Shown in pieces: positions 1 to 5,535 of a stretch of 10,631 bases of DNA. The translations under genes and the position numbers were made by a program. The DNA lies in contig CAUQHD010000049.1 in assembly GCA_963517805.1 (NCBI GenBank), positions 1-10,631 of the forward strand, read 5' to 3'. The DNA is from JABCPE02 sp963517805 (GTDB lineage Bacteria > Bacteroidota > Bacteroidia > Flavobacteriales > Weeksellaceae). How positions within the stretch are numbered: position 1 is the stretch's first letter; every line of letters begins with the position of its first letter. The notes beneath the pieces are model-generated. The model worked only from the letters and a program-made list of their open reading frames with translations, ran no database searches and had not been told where the DNA came from.

Positions 1-694
1 CAATAACACTTCCGCCAAAACTCCAAAAATGCATCTGCGCAAAAGTAGTCGTATGCTTCCCTTTCAGATGCGCCTCTGATATTTCGCCTGTTTTCAAGTC
101 AAGTGTCGGTTCCAGAGTATTCACCAAAGTAGATTTTCCACTTCCTGAATGACCAAAAAACACCGAAACTTTATCTTTCAAAAGGTTTTTCAAGGTTTCT
201 ATGTTTTCCCCTGAAACAGAAGAAATTTTCACGGTTTCGTAGCCTATATTTTGGTAAAGCTGCTGGAGGTCTTCCAAAAGTTCCAATTCTTCGGCGTTAA
301 GCGTATCTATTTTATTAAATAAAATCAAAGGCTGGATGTTATACGCCTCACAGCACACCAAAAAACGATCCAAAAAGCCGAGCGAAGTTTCAGGGAATTT
401 TAGCGTAAAAATAAAACACGCTGTGTCTATATTAGAAGCGATAATATGGGCTTCCTTGGAAAGATTGACCGATTTTCGGATGAGATAATTTTTCCTTGGT
501 TCTATCTTCGTAATCCATGCAACATCAGAACTTTCCAATTCAAATTCTACAAAATCTCCCACCGCCAGCGGATTGGTAAGCCTTGTTTTCAGGAGTTTAA
601 ATTTGCCTCGTATTCTGGCTTCATAGATGGTATTCGTGCCTGTTTCTAATATCTGATACCAGCTTCCCGTAGATTTTATTACTAATCCCTTCAA
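1..694 (-). CDS. rsgA: Ribosome small-subunit-dependent GTPase A, partial (3' end outside window)
   Basis: RsgA (YjeQ) is a circularly permuted GTPase that helps late maturation of the 30S ribosomal subunit in the cytoplasm. About 231 residues are present; the C-terminal end, including the DTPG (G3) motif and zinc domain, lies beyond the left edge. An N-terminal OB-fold-like segment (about residues 1-70) contains LAVGDFVEFE. The GTPase motifs follow in permuted order: NKID (G4), a G5 segment KISSVSGEN, the P-loop GHSGSGKST (G1), then KGKHTTT (G2). I chose the TTG at 692-694 as start: no ATG or GTG precedes it in frame before a stop, and the resulting start MKGLVIKSTGSWYQ has the form expected for flavobacterial RsgA. 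The gene starts 10 bp after the stop of the upstream DAHP synthase fusion, so the two are probably co-transcribed. Identity is secure; the start is likely. Confidence 0.93.
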   Translation of the reverse strand, partial: MKGLVIKSTGSWYQILETGTNTIYEARIRGKFKLLKTRLTNPLAVGDFVEFELESSDVAWITKIEPRKNYLIRKSVNLSKEAHIIASNIDTACFIFTLKFPETSLGFLDRFLVCCEAYNIQPLILFNKIDTLNAEELELLEDLQQLYQNIGYETVKISSVSGENIETLKNLLKDKVSVFFGHSGSGKSTLVNTLEPTLDLKTGEISEAHLKGKHTTTFAQMHFWSFGGSVI

Positions 695-704
695 CTTTCT
701 ATAT

Positions 705-1790
705 TTACTTTATCATTATATTATTTTGGATTTCCACCGACTCTTCATGAATGGTTTTAAACACTTTTTCTATAAAATCCTTAGACAAACCTGTTTCCGC
801 TGCCTTTGCTGTAGCGTAATCTGTGATGATTTTCCAGCGGTCGGGCTGAAAAACGGCGATATTATGTTCTTTTTTCAGTGTTCCTATCTTTCTCACGAGG
901 TCCATTCTCTCGGAGAGAAGTTCTATCAGCTGGAAATCAATCTCTGAAATCAATTTTCTATGCTTTTCCATCTCGTTTTCATAGCCAGAGATGTCCATTT
1001 TTCTTATTTTCAACTGAGAAAGCAGCTTTGCAAGGTCTTCCGGAGTTATCTGCTGGTCGGCATCGCTCCATGCTTCATCAGGATGGCAGTGGGTTTCCAG
1101 CATCACTCCCTGATAGCCAAGATTTACCGCCTCTTGGGCAATGTCATAGAGGCCTGCACGGTTTCCGCAGATGTGCGAAGGGTCTATCAGCATAGGAATA
1201 TTAGGAAATTGATTTTTAAAATCAAGGGAAATCTGCCAGTTGGGCTGGTTTCTATATTTTGTTTTTTGATACGAAGAAAATCCGCGGTGTATCACGCCCA
1301 GATTCATAATGCCCTGCCCTTGCAGCCTTTGGAGGGCGCCTATCCATAGAGCCAAATCTGGGTTGGTAGGGTTTTTTACCAAAACTATCTTATCACTTCC
1401 CTTCAAAGCAGAAGCGATTTCCTGCACTGTGAAAGGATTTGCCGTAGAACGCGCACCAATCCAGAGGATATCCACCCCGCTTTCCAATGCTGCCTCTGCG
1501 TGATAAGCATTTGCCACTTCGGTAGCGGTTTGAAAGCCAAAGTTTTCTTTTACTTTCTTCAGCCATTTTAGTCCGATGATGCCCACGCCTTCAAAAGCAT
1601 TCGGCTGGGTTCTCGGTTTCCATATTCCTGCACGGAAAACCGGAATGTTCGGGCAGGATTTCTTAATTCTTTCGGCGGTTTCCAGCATCTGGGACTCGCT
1701 TTCGGCACTGCACGGGCCTGCAATCACAAAGGGCGAGGGATATTCCACCATCCACCGAGGCTGTATATTTTCTAAACTGATTTCCGGCAT
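705..1790 (-). CDS. Bifunctional DAHP synthase (class I beta) / chorismate mutase type II
   Basis: This fusion of 361 aa joins the first step of the shikimate pathway (phosphoenolpyruvate + erythrose 4-phosphate to DAHP) to the chorismate-to-prephenate step leading to Phe and Tyr. Residues about 15-262 form the DAHP synthase TIM barrel: GPCSAES at 25-31, RAGIWKPRT at 53-61, IGARST at 111-116, VKNP at 138-141, HRGF at 168-171, DPSH at 203-206 and LETH at 231-234, which supply PEP, phosphate and metal ligands in this family. Residues about 268-361 are an AroQ-type helical mutase; R278, R295, K306 and Q355 keep the spacing of R11, R28, K39 and Q88 of E. coli chorismate mutase. Such fusions are known in Bacteroidota, where the mutase domain can act as a feedback sensor. 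The gene is divergent from the outer-membrane protein gene and is followed closely by rsgA. Gene symbols vary (aroG/aroF/aroA-Q), so none is given. Confidence 0.95.
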   Translation of the reverse strand: MPEISLENIQPRWMVEYPSPFVIAGPCSAESESQMLETAERIKKSCPNIPVFRAGIWKPRTQPNAFEGVGIIGLKWLKKVKENFGFQTATEVANAYHAEAALESGVDILWIGARSTANPFTVQEIASALKGSDKIVLVKNPTNPDLALWIGALQRLQGQGIMNLGVIHRGFSSYQKTKYRNQPNWQISLDFKNQFPNIPMLIDPSHICGNRAGLYDIAQEAVNLGYQGVMLETHCHPDEAWSDADQQITPEDLAKLLSQLKIRKMDISGYENEMEKHRKLISEIDFQLIELLSERMDLVRKIGTLKKEHNIAVFQPDRWKIITDYATAKAAETGLSKDFIEKVFKTIHEESVEIQNNIMIK

Positions 1791-1814
1791 CTGTCTTTTT
1801 TTGTTTCAGTGGTG

Positions 1815-1822
1815 CAAAAATA
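1815..1822 (-). promoter_or_regulatory. Putative -7 box for the DAHP synthase fusion
   Basis: On the minus strand this reads TATTTTTG, an exact match to the Bacteroidota -7 consensus TAnnTTTG, 24 bp upstream of the start at 1790. I see no TTG at the usual 17-23 bp upstream; the nearest TTTTTG is about 31 bp away. The region is AT-rich, so a chance match is possible. Confidence 0.4.
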
Positions 1823-1842
1823 TAAATTTAATTTCTCTTAGT

Positions 1843-1873
1843 TTTGGTTATCTCAAAAATATTCCTATTTTTG
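1843..1873 (+). promoter_or_regulatory. Promoter of the outer-membrane protein gene (TTTG ... TATTTTTG)
   Basis: A TTTG (1843-1846) lies 19 bp before TATTTTTG (1866-1873). This fits the flavobacterial promoter pattern, TTG about 19-20 bp upstream of TAnnTTTG. Transcription would start near 1877, giving an AT-rich leader of about 20 nt before the ATG at 1898. The leader has no Shine-Dalgarno sequence but has the A-rich TATAAA just before the start, typical of highly expressed Bacteroidota genes. Confidence 0.6.
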
Positions 1874-1897
1874 TCTAAATTTTAAATATTTTATAAA

Positions 1898-2419
1898 ATG
1901 AGAAAAACATTAGCAGTATTAGGATTGTTCTTAGCTACAGCTACGGCATCCGCACAGGCGTTAGGACAAAACAAATTTCAAATCAACGGAGGGGTAGGTA
2001 TCTCTGGATGGGGTGTACCTGTATATTTAGGGGCAGACTATGGTATCGCAAGAGATGTAACCATCGGAGCTGCAGTTTCTTATCGCTCTAGAACAGAAAA
2101 TTATGGTTTCTACAAATTTAAAGAAACTGGTATAGGTGTTGAAGTTAATGGTAACTATCATTTCAATAGATTACTAAAAATTCCTAATAACTTTGATTTC
2201 TATGCTGGTGCTACCTTGGCATATTATAACTGGGATGTTAAAGTACAAGATGTAGATTATGAAGTTAATTATAGCGGAAGTCTTGACTCAGGTATCAAAT
2301 TTGGGTTCCAGTTAGGAGGTAGATATTTCTTCACTAAAAATCTTGGTGTAAATCTTGAATTTGGTGGGGGATCTTATGCTGTTGGAGGAAAATTTGGTCT
2401 TACTTACAGATTTAATTAA
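1898..2419 (+). CDS. Small outer-membrane beta-barrel protein with signal peptide
   Basis: The protein has 173 aa and a clear Sec signal peptide: MRK, a hydrophobic stretch, then a cleavage site after ASA at residue 19. The mature part is rich in Gly and aromatic residues with short alternating polar/hydrophobic stretches (for example FQINGGVGISG, VTIGAAVSYRS, FDFYAGATLAYY, LGVNLEFGGGSY). It ends in YRFN, with an aromatic residue near the C-terminus as usual for proteins assembled by the Bam machinery. The size fits an eight-stranded barrel of the broad OMP_b-brl/OmpW-like type. The gene is monocistronic, with its own promoter upstream and a terminator hairpin just after the stop. The exact family and any ligand cannot be read from the sequence; a structural or adhesive role is as possible as a pore. 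Confidence 0.85.
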   Translation: MRKTLAVLGLFLATATASAQALGQNKFQINGGVGISGWGVPVYLGADYGIARDVTIGAAVSYRSRTENYGFYKFKETGIGVEVNGNYHFNRLLKIPNNFDFYAGATLAYYNWDVKVQDVDYEVNYSGSLDSGIKFGFQLGGRYFFTKNLGVNLEFGGGSYAVGGKFGLTYRFN

Positions 2420-2442
2420 TTCTTTAAAACATTTTTTATTTA

Positions 2443-2479
2443 AAAATAATCTCCTTCACTTGAAGGGGGTTATTTTTTT
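2443..2479 (+). terminator. Rho-independent terminator after the outer-membrane protein gene
   Basis: The stem pairs AATAA with TTATT and CCTTC with GAAGG around the loop ACTT, and is followed by a run of seven T. It lies 24 bp after the stop codon. The A-rich left flank means it could also act on the minus strand for transcripts coming from dnaX. Confidence 0.8.
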
Positions 2480-2527
2480 GTTGTTTTTTCTTTCCTGTCA
2501 TCTCGCTCAGCCCTTCCGTTATATAGA

Positions 2528-2539
2528 TTAAAGCAAAAT
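2528..2539 (+). repeat. 12-bp direct repeat, left copy flanking the dyad array
   Basis: TTAAAGCAAAAT occurs here and again at 2823-2834. The two copies bracket the tandem array and lie 295 bp apart. Confidence 0.6.
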
Positions 2540-2547
2540 CTATCTCG

Positions 2548-2799
2548 CAATTGTTAATTGTTATCTTGCAAATACAATTTGTTATCTCACAATTGTTAAT
2601 TGCTATCTTGCAAATACAATTTGTCACATTGCAATTGTTAATTGTTATCTTGCAAATACAATTTGTTACCTTGCAATTGCTAATTGTTATCTTGCAAATA
2701 CAATTTGTTACCTTGCAATTGCTAATTGTTATCTTGCAAATGCAATTTGTTACCTTGCAATTGCTAATTGTTATCTTGCAAATGCAATTTGTAACCTCG
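2548..2799. repeat. Tandem array: six 42-bp units made of twelve 13-bp dyads at 21-bp spacing
   Basis: Six contiguous 42-bp units start at 2548, 2590, 2632, 2674, 2716 and 2758. Each unit has two related 21-bp halves. The first half carries CAATT-(GTT or GCT)-AATTG and the second CAAAT-(ACA or GCA)-ATTTG; each is followed by an 8-bp spacer, mostly TTATCTTG or TTACCTTG. All twelve dyads have perfect 5-bp arms fitting CAAWTNNNAWTTG. Every difference among the six units falls in the 3-bp centres or the 8-bp spacers. The period of 21 bp is two turns of B-DNA, so all dyads face the same side of the helix. The array lies between the terminator of the outer-membrane protein gene and the 3' end of dnaX. 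It is not a CRISPR array (spacers of 8 bp, nearly constant). Function unknown; an array of protein-binding sites is the simplest reading. Confidence 0.92.
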
Positions 2800-2822
2800 C
2801 AAAACCATTATGCAAGATGATT

Positions 2823-2834
2823 TTAAAGCAAAAT
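2823..2834 (+). repeat. 12-bp direct repeat, right copy flanking the dyad array
   Basis: Second copy of TTAAAGCAAAAT, identical to 2528-2539. The remaining stretch up to the dnaX stop at 2922 holds two copies of AGCGAGATG (2853-2861 and 2895-2903), whose inverse is at 2499-2507, and no gene. Confidence 0.6.
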
Positions 2835-2921
2835 AAAATGGATAAGAGTAAAAGCGAGATGGCTCTCCCCCAAAGGGAACTAAAAATAATGAAAAGCGAG
2901 ATGGAAACAGGGGCGCGACAG

Positions 2922-4606
2922 CTATGAGAAGTCAAATTTCACCAAGTCATGCAGGTCTTTCAGCACGGGATTGATTTCCGCAAGTCTCTCGTAGCGCTTT
3001 TTATCTGTGAGGACTTCCATTTTCAGAGACGGATCCAGCGTGTAGCGTATTTCCACCTTAAAGTTATTCACCTTATGCTGAAAATGATGCAGAAAATCTC
3101 CCTCCACCGCTGTAAATTCTTTCTTGGCACTTTCCGATGAGTAGGCGATTTCTATCTCATTCTCCCCTACTTTTCTCGGTTTGAAAGAGTTTATCGCATT
3201 AAAAACAAAGCTGTTTTCCTTGGCAAGATTCAGAAGAAAATTATTCCATTCCGTTTGTAAATCGGTCTCCGTGAAATGATGCTCGGGCAGGTTTTCTTCT
3301 TCCGTTTGGGAAAAGAGGCTCGGTTCTGCTTCTTTGCTGCTATCTTCTATGTGTTTTTTAATAGAAAATTCGGATATGATTTTTGTTCCTATCGGCTGGG
3401 CAGCTTTTTTTACTTCTGGTTTGGGTATTTCTCCTGCAGAGGGAGTTTGCGGAGATGGTGTTTCGGTTCTTTTAGGAGCAGATTCTCGTGGTTTTTCTCC
3501 ACTACGAAGCAGCGGAGCGAGTATTAAGAACTTTTTTTTTTATCTGCATCCACCGCGGTAAGGCTTGCAAGCTGCATGAGGGCAATTTCCACCGTAAGGC
3601 GTGGATTTTTGGAATTTTTATAGTTGATATCCGCATGATTGCAGATTTCTACCGCATTGACGAGCTGTTGCGCTGTCCATTTTTGGCTCTGTTCAGCGTA
3701 TTTTGCTTTAGTATTTTCGCCTATTTCTATTAAAGCCAAAGTGGAAGGGTTCTGCGCCAGCATCAAATCTCTGAAATGACTGCCGAGCCCAGCGATAAAA
3801 ATATGCGGGTCAAAGCCTTTTTTAACAATCTCATCGAATTTCGCTAAAATAGCAGGAATATCGTTTTCTTTCGCTAAATCAGCCACTTTCAGATATTGGT
3901 CATAATCCAATATATTGAGAATTTCAGCTGCGTTTGCAAGGGTTATATTCTTCTGCGAAAAAGTAGTCAGCCTGTCAAAAATAGACAACGCATCACGCAA
4001 AGCACCATCTGCCTTTTGGGCGATGAGAAACAGGGCATCATCTTCGTAAGCTATCCCTTCTTTTTCGGCTATTTTCTTTAAATGATTTTGGATATCCTCT
4101 ATCGTAATTCTCTTGAAATCATAGATTTGGCAACGAGAAAGAATCGTCGGGATAATCTTATGTTTTTCCGTAGTTGCTAAAATGAAAATAGCGTGTGCTG
4201 GTGGTTCTTCTAGTGTTTTCAGAAAAGCATTGAAAGCCGCCTGAGAGAGCATATGCACCTCATCTATGATATACACCTTATACTGCCCTACCTGCGGCGC
4301 AAAACGCACTTGGTCTATCAAATGCCGAATATCATCCACCGAGTTATTAGACGCGGCATCTAATTCGTAAATATTAAATGCGAAACCTTCTTCATCAGTT
4401 GCTCCTGATTTTTCATTGATTTTTCTCGCCAAAATCCTTGCACAAGTGGTTTTTCCCACCCCACGAGGCCCACAGAAAAGCAGAGCCTGTGCAAGCTGAT
4501 TATTCTCTATGGCATGTTCCAATGTATCCGTAATATGAGACTGCCCCACAACGGAGTCAAACTCCTGCGGACGATATTTTCTCGCTGATACAATGAAATT
4601 TTCCAT
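2922..4606 (-). CDS. dnaX: DNA polymerase III subunit tau, full length through a -1 frameshift at A10
   Basis: DnaX is the clamp-loader ATPase; tau also ties the loader to the polymerase core and helicase. Reading from 4606, the zero frame stops at 3524. Adding one A in, or slipping -1 on, the A10 run at 3532-3541 opens a second frame that continues through KKKKFLILAPLLRSGEKP, a Pro/Lys/Glu-rich linker (PKRTETPSPQTPSAGE) and a folded C-terminal region (DLQTEWNNFLLNL ... VLKDLHDLVKFDFS) to TAG at 2922-2924, giving 561 aa. The downstream frame has no start codon of its own near its beginning and reads as the tau C-terminal domain, so this is one gene rather than two. Known parallels are E. coli (ribosomal -1 shift at A AAA AAG) and Thermus thermophilus (slippage on a run of A), which also make tau and gamma from one gene. 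A sequencing error in the homopolymer is the alternative. Confidence 0.85.
3497..3541 (-). promoter_or_regulatory. Putative programmed frameshift or slippage site in dnaX (A10 run plus hairpin)
   Basis: On the coding (minus) strand, ten consecutive A (3541 down to 3532) read GAT AAA AAA AAA AGT TCT TAA in the zero frame. Fourteen nt downstream a hairpin can form, CUCCGCU paired with AGUGGAG (3517-3511 with 3503-3497), seven pairs including one G-U, around a 7-nt loop. The spacing is longer than the usual 5-9 nt for a ribosomal -1 stimulator. Transcriptional slippage on A10, which needs no hairpin, is therefore at least as likely. Confidence 0.75.
3524..4606 (-). CDS. dnaX: DNA polymerase III subunit gamma-like product (zero-frame dnaX)
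   Basis: The zero frame gives 360 aa covering clamp-loader domains I-III. Walker A is GPRGVGKT at 46-53, Walker B is DEVH at 115-118, sensor 1 is at ATTE 144-147, and the SRC arginine finger is at 157-159. The conserved ELDAASNNSVDDIR starts at residue 81. It ends DADKKKSS then TAA, six nt after the A10 run, exactly in the hinge between domain III and the tau linker, as expected for gamma. The four-cysteine zinc module that E. coli DnaX carries between Walker A and ELDAASN is absent: this stretch (about residues 60-80) has no cysteine and is short. The start ATG lies only 4 bp from a perfect -7 promoter box, so the message may be nearly leaderless. The secreted-protein gene lies 35 bp upstream. 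Confidence 0.9.
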   Translation of the reverse strand: MENFIVSARKYRPQEFDSVVGQSHITDTLEHAIENNQLAQALLFCGPRGVGKTTCARILARKINEKSGATDEEGFAFNIYELDAASNNSVDDIRHLIDQVRFAPQVGQYKVYIIDEVHMLSQAAFNAFLKTLEEPPAHAIFILATTEKHKIIPTILSRCQIYDFKRITIEDIQNHLKKIAEKEGIAYEDDALFLIAQKADGALRDALSIFDRLTTFSQKNITLANAAEILNILDYDQYLKVADLAKENDIPAILAKFDEIVKKGFDPHIFIAGLGSHFRDLMLAQNPSTLALIEIGENTKAKYAEQSQKWTAQQLVNAVEICNHADINYKNSKNPRLTVEIALMQLASLTAVDADKKKSS

Positions 4607-4610
4607 TTGA

Positions 4611-4641
4611 CAAAAGTAATTATTTTTTTTGTTTGAGACAA
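4611..4641 (-). promoter_or_regulatory. dnaX promoter (TTG - 20 bp - TACTTTTG)
   Basis: On the minus strand, TTG (4641-4639) lies 20 bp upstream of TACTTTTG (4618-4611), a full match to the Bacteroidota TTG/TAnnTTTG pattern. Only four bases (TCAA) separate the -7 box from the dnaX ATG at 4606. Because this box is centred near -7, transcription would start at or within about 2 nt of the start codon. The TTG element abuts the stop of the upstream secreted-protein gene, so dnaX can be expressed apart from the genes upstream. Confidence 0.65.
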
Positions 4642-5106
4642 TTATTTAATATCATTTATCTCTGTTTTAGCGCCTGATGTAGTTTTTATTGATAAAACTT
4701 TCAGCGTCTTTTTATTAAAAAGGATTTCACTATTTTTTATATCTAATATTCCTTTTTTATCTATGTATATAGTCCTATATGCCCCCGTTATCACCCTATC
4801 ATTAACAAGCACTAAGTAATTTTTACTTTTAATTTTTTTCTCTTTTGCTATATCCTCCAAAGTAACAAAATCTGGAAAATATTCTTTATTTGTATTGATG
4901 ATGATGTATTCTTTTCCCTTATCTATTTCTCTTCTTACCTCTGATATCTCACCACTATTAATCCCGTATATAGACTCATAACTATAGTTTATACCATTAA
5001 AAACCAATTGAGTTTTTCCTGTTTCTTTAGAATAATCTAAACAAATTTTATTCTGCCCAAAAAGAAAATTACAAAAAACAAATAACATTAAATATATAAA
5101 TTTCAT
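4642..5106 (-). CDS. Hypothetical secreted/periplasmic protein
   Basis: The protein has 154 aa and a signal peptide (MKFIYLMLFVFCNFLFG, cleavage likely before QN at residue 18). The mature part is Lys/Ile-rich and probably mixed alpha/beta, with segments such as EYIIINTNKEYFPDF, YLVLVNDRVITGAYR and KKTLKVLSIKTTSGAK. I do not recognise the family. The pattern of a VNDR segment followed by a stretch ending VLSIKTTSG loosely recalls short plug-like domains of Bacteroidota TonB-dependent receptors, but this is weak and not relied on. It begins 12 bp after the lipoprotein gene and is probably co-transcribed with it. Both genes are visibly more AT-rich than their neighbours and rich in AAA, ATA and TTT codons, which may mark a lineage-specific insertion between mvaS and dnaX. 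Confidence 0.75.
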   Translation of the reverse strand: MKFIYLMLFVFCNFLFGQNKICLDYSKETGKTQLVFNGINYSYESIYGINSGEISEVRREIDKGKEYIIINTNKEYFPDFVTLEDIAKEKKIKSKNYLVLVNDRVITGAYRTIYIDKKGILDIKNSEILFNKKTLKVLSIKTTSGAKTEINDIK

Positions 5107-5118
5107 AACAATATGGTT

Positions 5119-5529
5119 TTATTTACATTTGCCTATAATAGTATCTGGGTGGTAAAAATCCCCATACTTATCATAATATCTTATCACTCCTATGGTTTTA
5201 AGAGAATCACTCTTACATTTTTCCTTATAAAAATATGCAATTCCCCTTTCTTCTTGGTGTAAATCTAAAAAATGTGAGCTTGTAGGTCCTCCATCATCTT
5301 CCTCATGGGTCAAGAAATATTCTGTATCCCATGAATATTCATAAATTTCTGTATGCTCTATTTTTTGGCTTATTAGATATTTTTTCAGTTCTTCTTTCAG
5401 CAAAGAATCGTTTTTGGGTAAATTTTTAACCAAAACCAATTTCATTGTTTCAGATTGATAAAATTCTATTTCTTTCTTCTTACAAGAAAAAGAGAAAAAT
5501 CCTATCAGAAAAACAATATATAATTTCAT
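5119..5529 (-). CDS. Hypothetical lipoprotein
   Basis: The protein has 136 aa. A type II signal peptide (MKLYIVFLIGFFSFSC) has a lipobox-like SFSC with Cys16 as the lipidated residue. The charged KKKEIE after it resembles the surface-export signals of Bacteroidota lipoproteins, but this is inferred. The rest is charged, with Glu/Lys-rich helices (LLKEELKKYLISQKIEHTEIYEYSW), an acidic EEDDGG stretch near residue 77, and Tyr-rich beta segments near the C-terminus (IRYYDKYGDFYHP). No family recognised. The ATG lies 6 bp after the mvaS stop and the stop 12 bp before the next start, so it sits inside the minus-strand operon. A functional link to mevalonate synthesis is not implied; the two envelope proteins more likely work with each other. 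Confidence 0.78.
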   Translation of the reverse strand: MKLYIVFLIGFFSFSCKKKEIEFYQSETMKLVLVKNLPKNDSLLKEELKKYLISQKIEHTEIYEYSWDTEYFLTHEEDDGGPTSSHFLDLHQEERGIAYFYKEKCKSDSLKTIGVIRYYDKYGDFYHPDTIIGKCK

Positions 5530-5535
5530 CTAAAT

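Noticed and set aside
2436..2627. Minus-strand open frame of 63 codons (repeating NCICKI/INNCEI)
   Set aside because: It is the same repeat read on the other strand and runs across the terminator of the outer-membrane protein gene.
2548..2799. CRISPR array
   Set aside because: The intervening segments are 8 bp and nearly identical, the repeats are 13 bp, and there is no cas gene or leader.
2551..2820. Open frame of 89 codons on the plus strand through the dyad array (repeating LLIVILQ/IQFVTLQ heptads)
   Set aside because: It has no ATG, no promoter, and starts just after a terminator. The frame stays open only because the repeat unit is 42 bp, a multiple of three, without a stop in that phase. 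The conserved feature is DNA dyad symmetry, not the peptide.
2922..3107. Separate small minus-strand gene of 61 codons starting MEGDFLHHF
   Set aside because: The frame is open far upstream of this ATG, back to the dnaX A10 run, and reads as the tau C-terminal domain.
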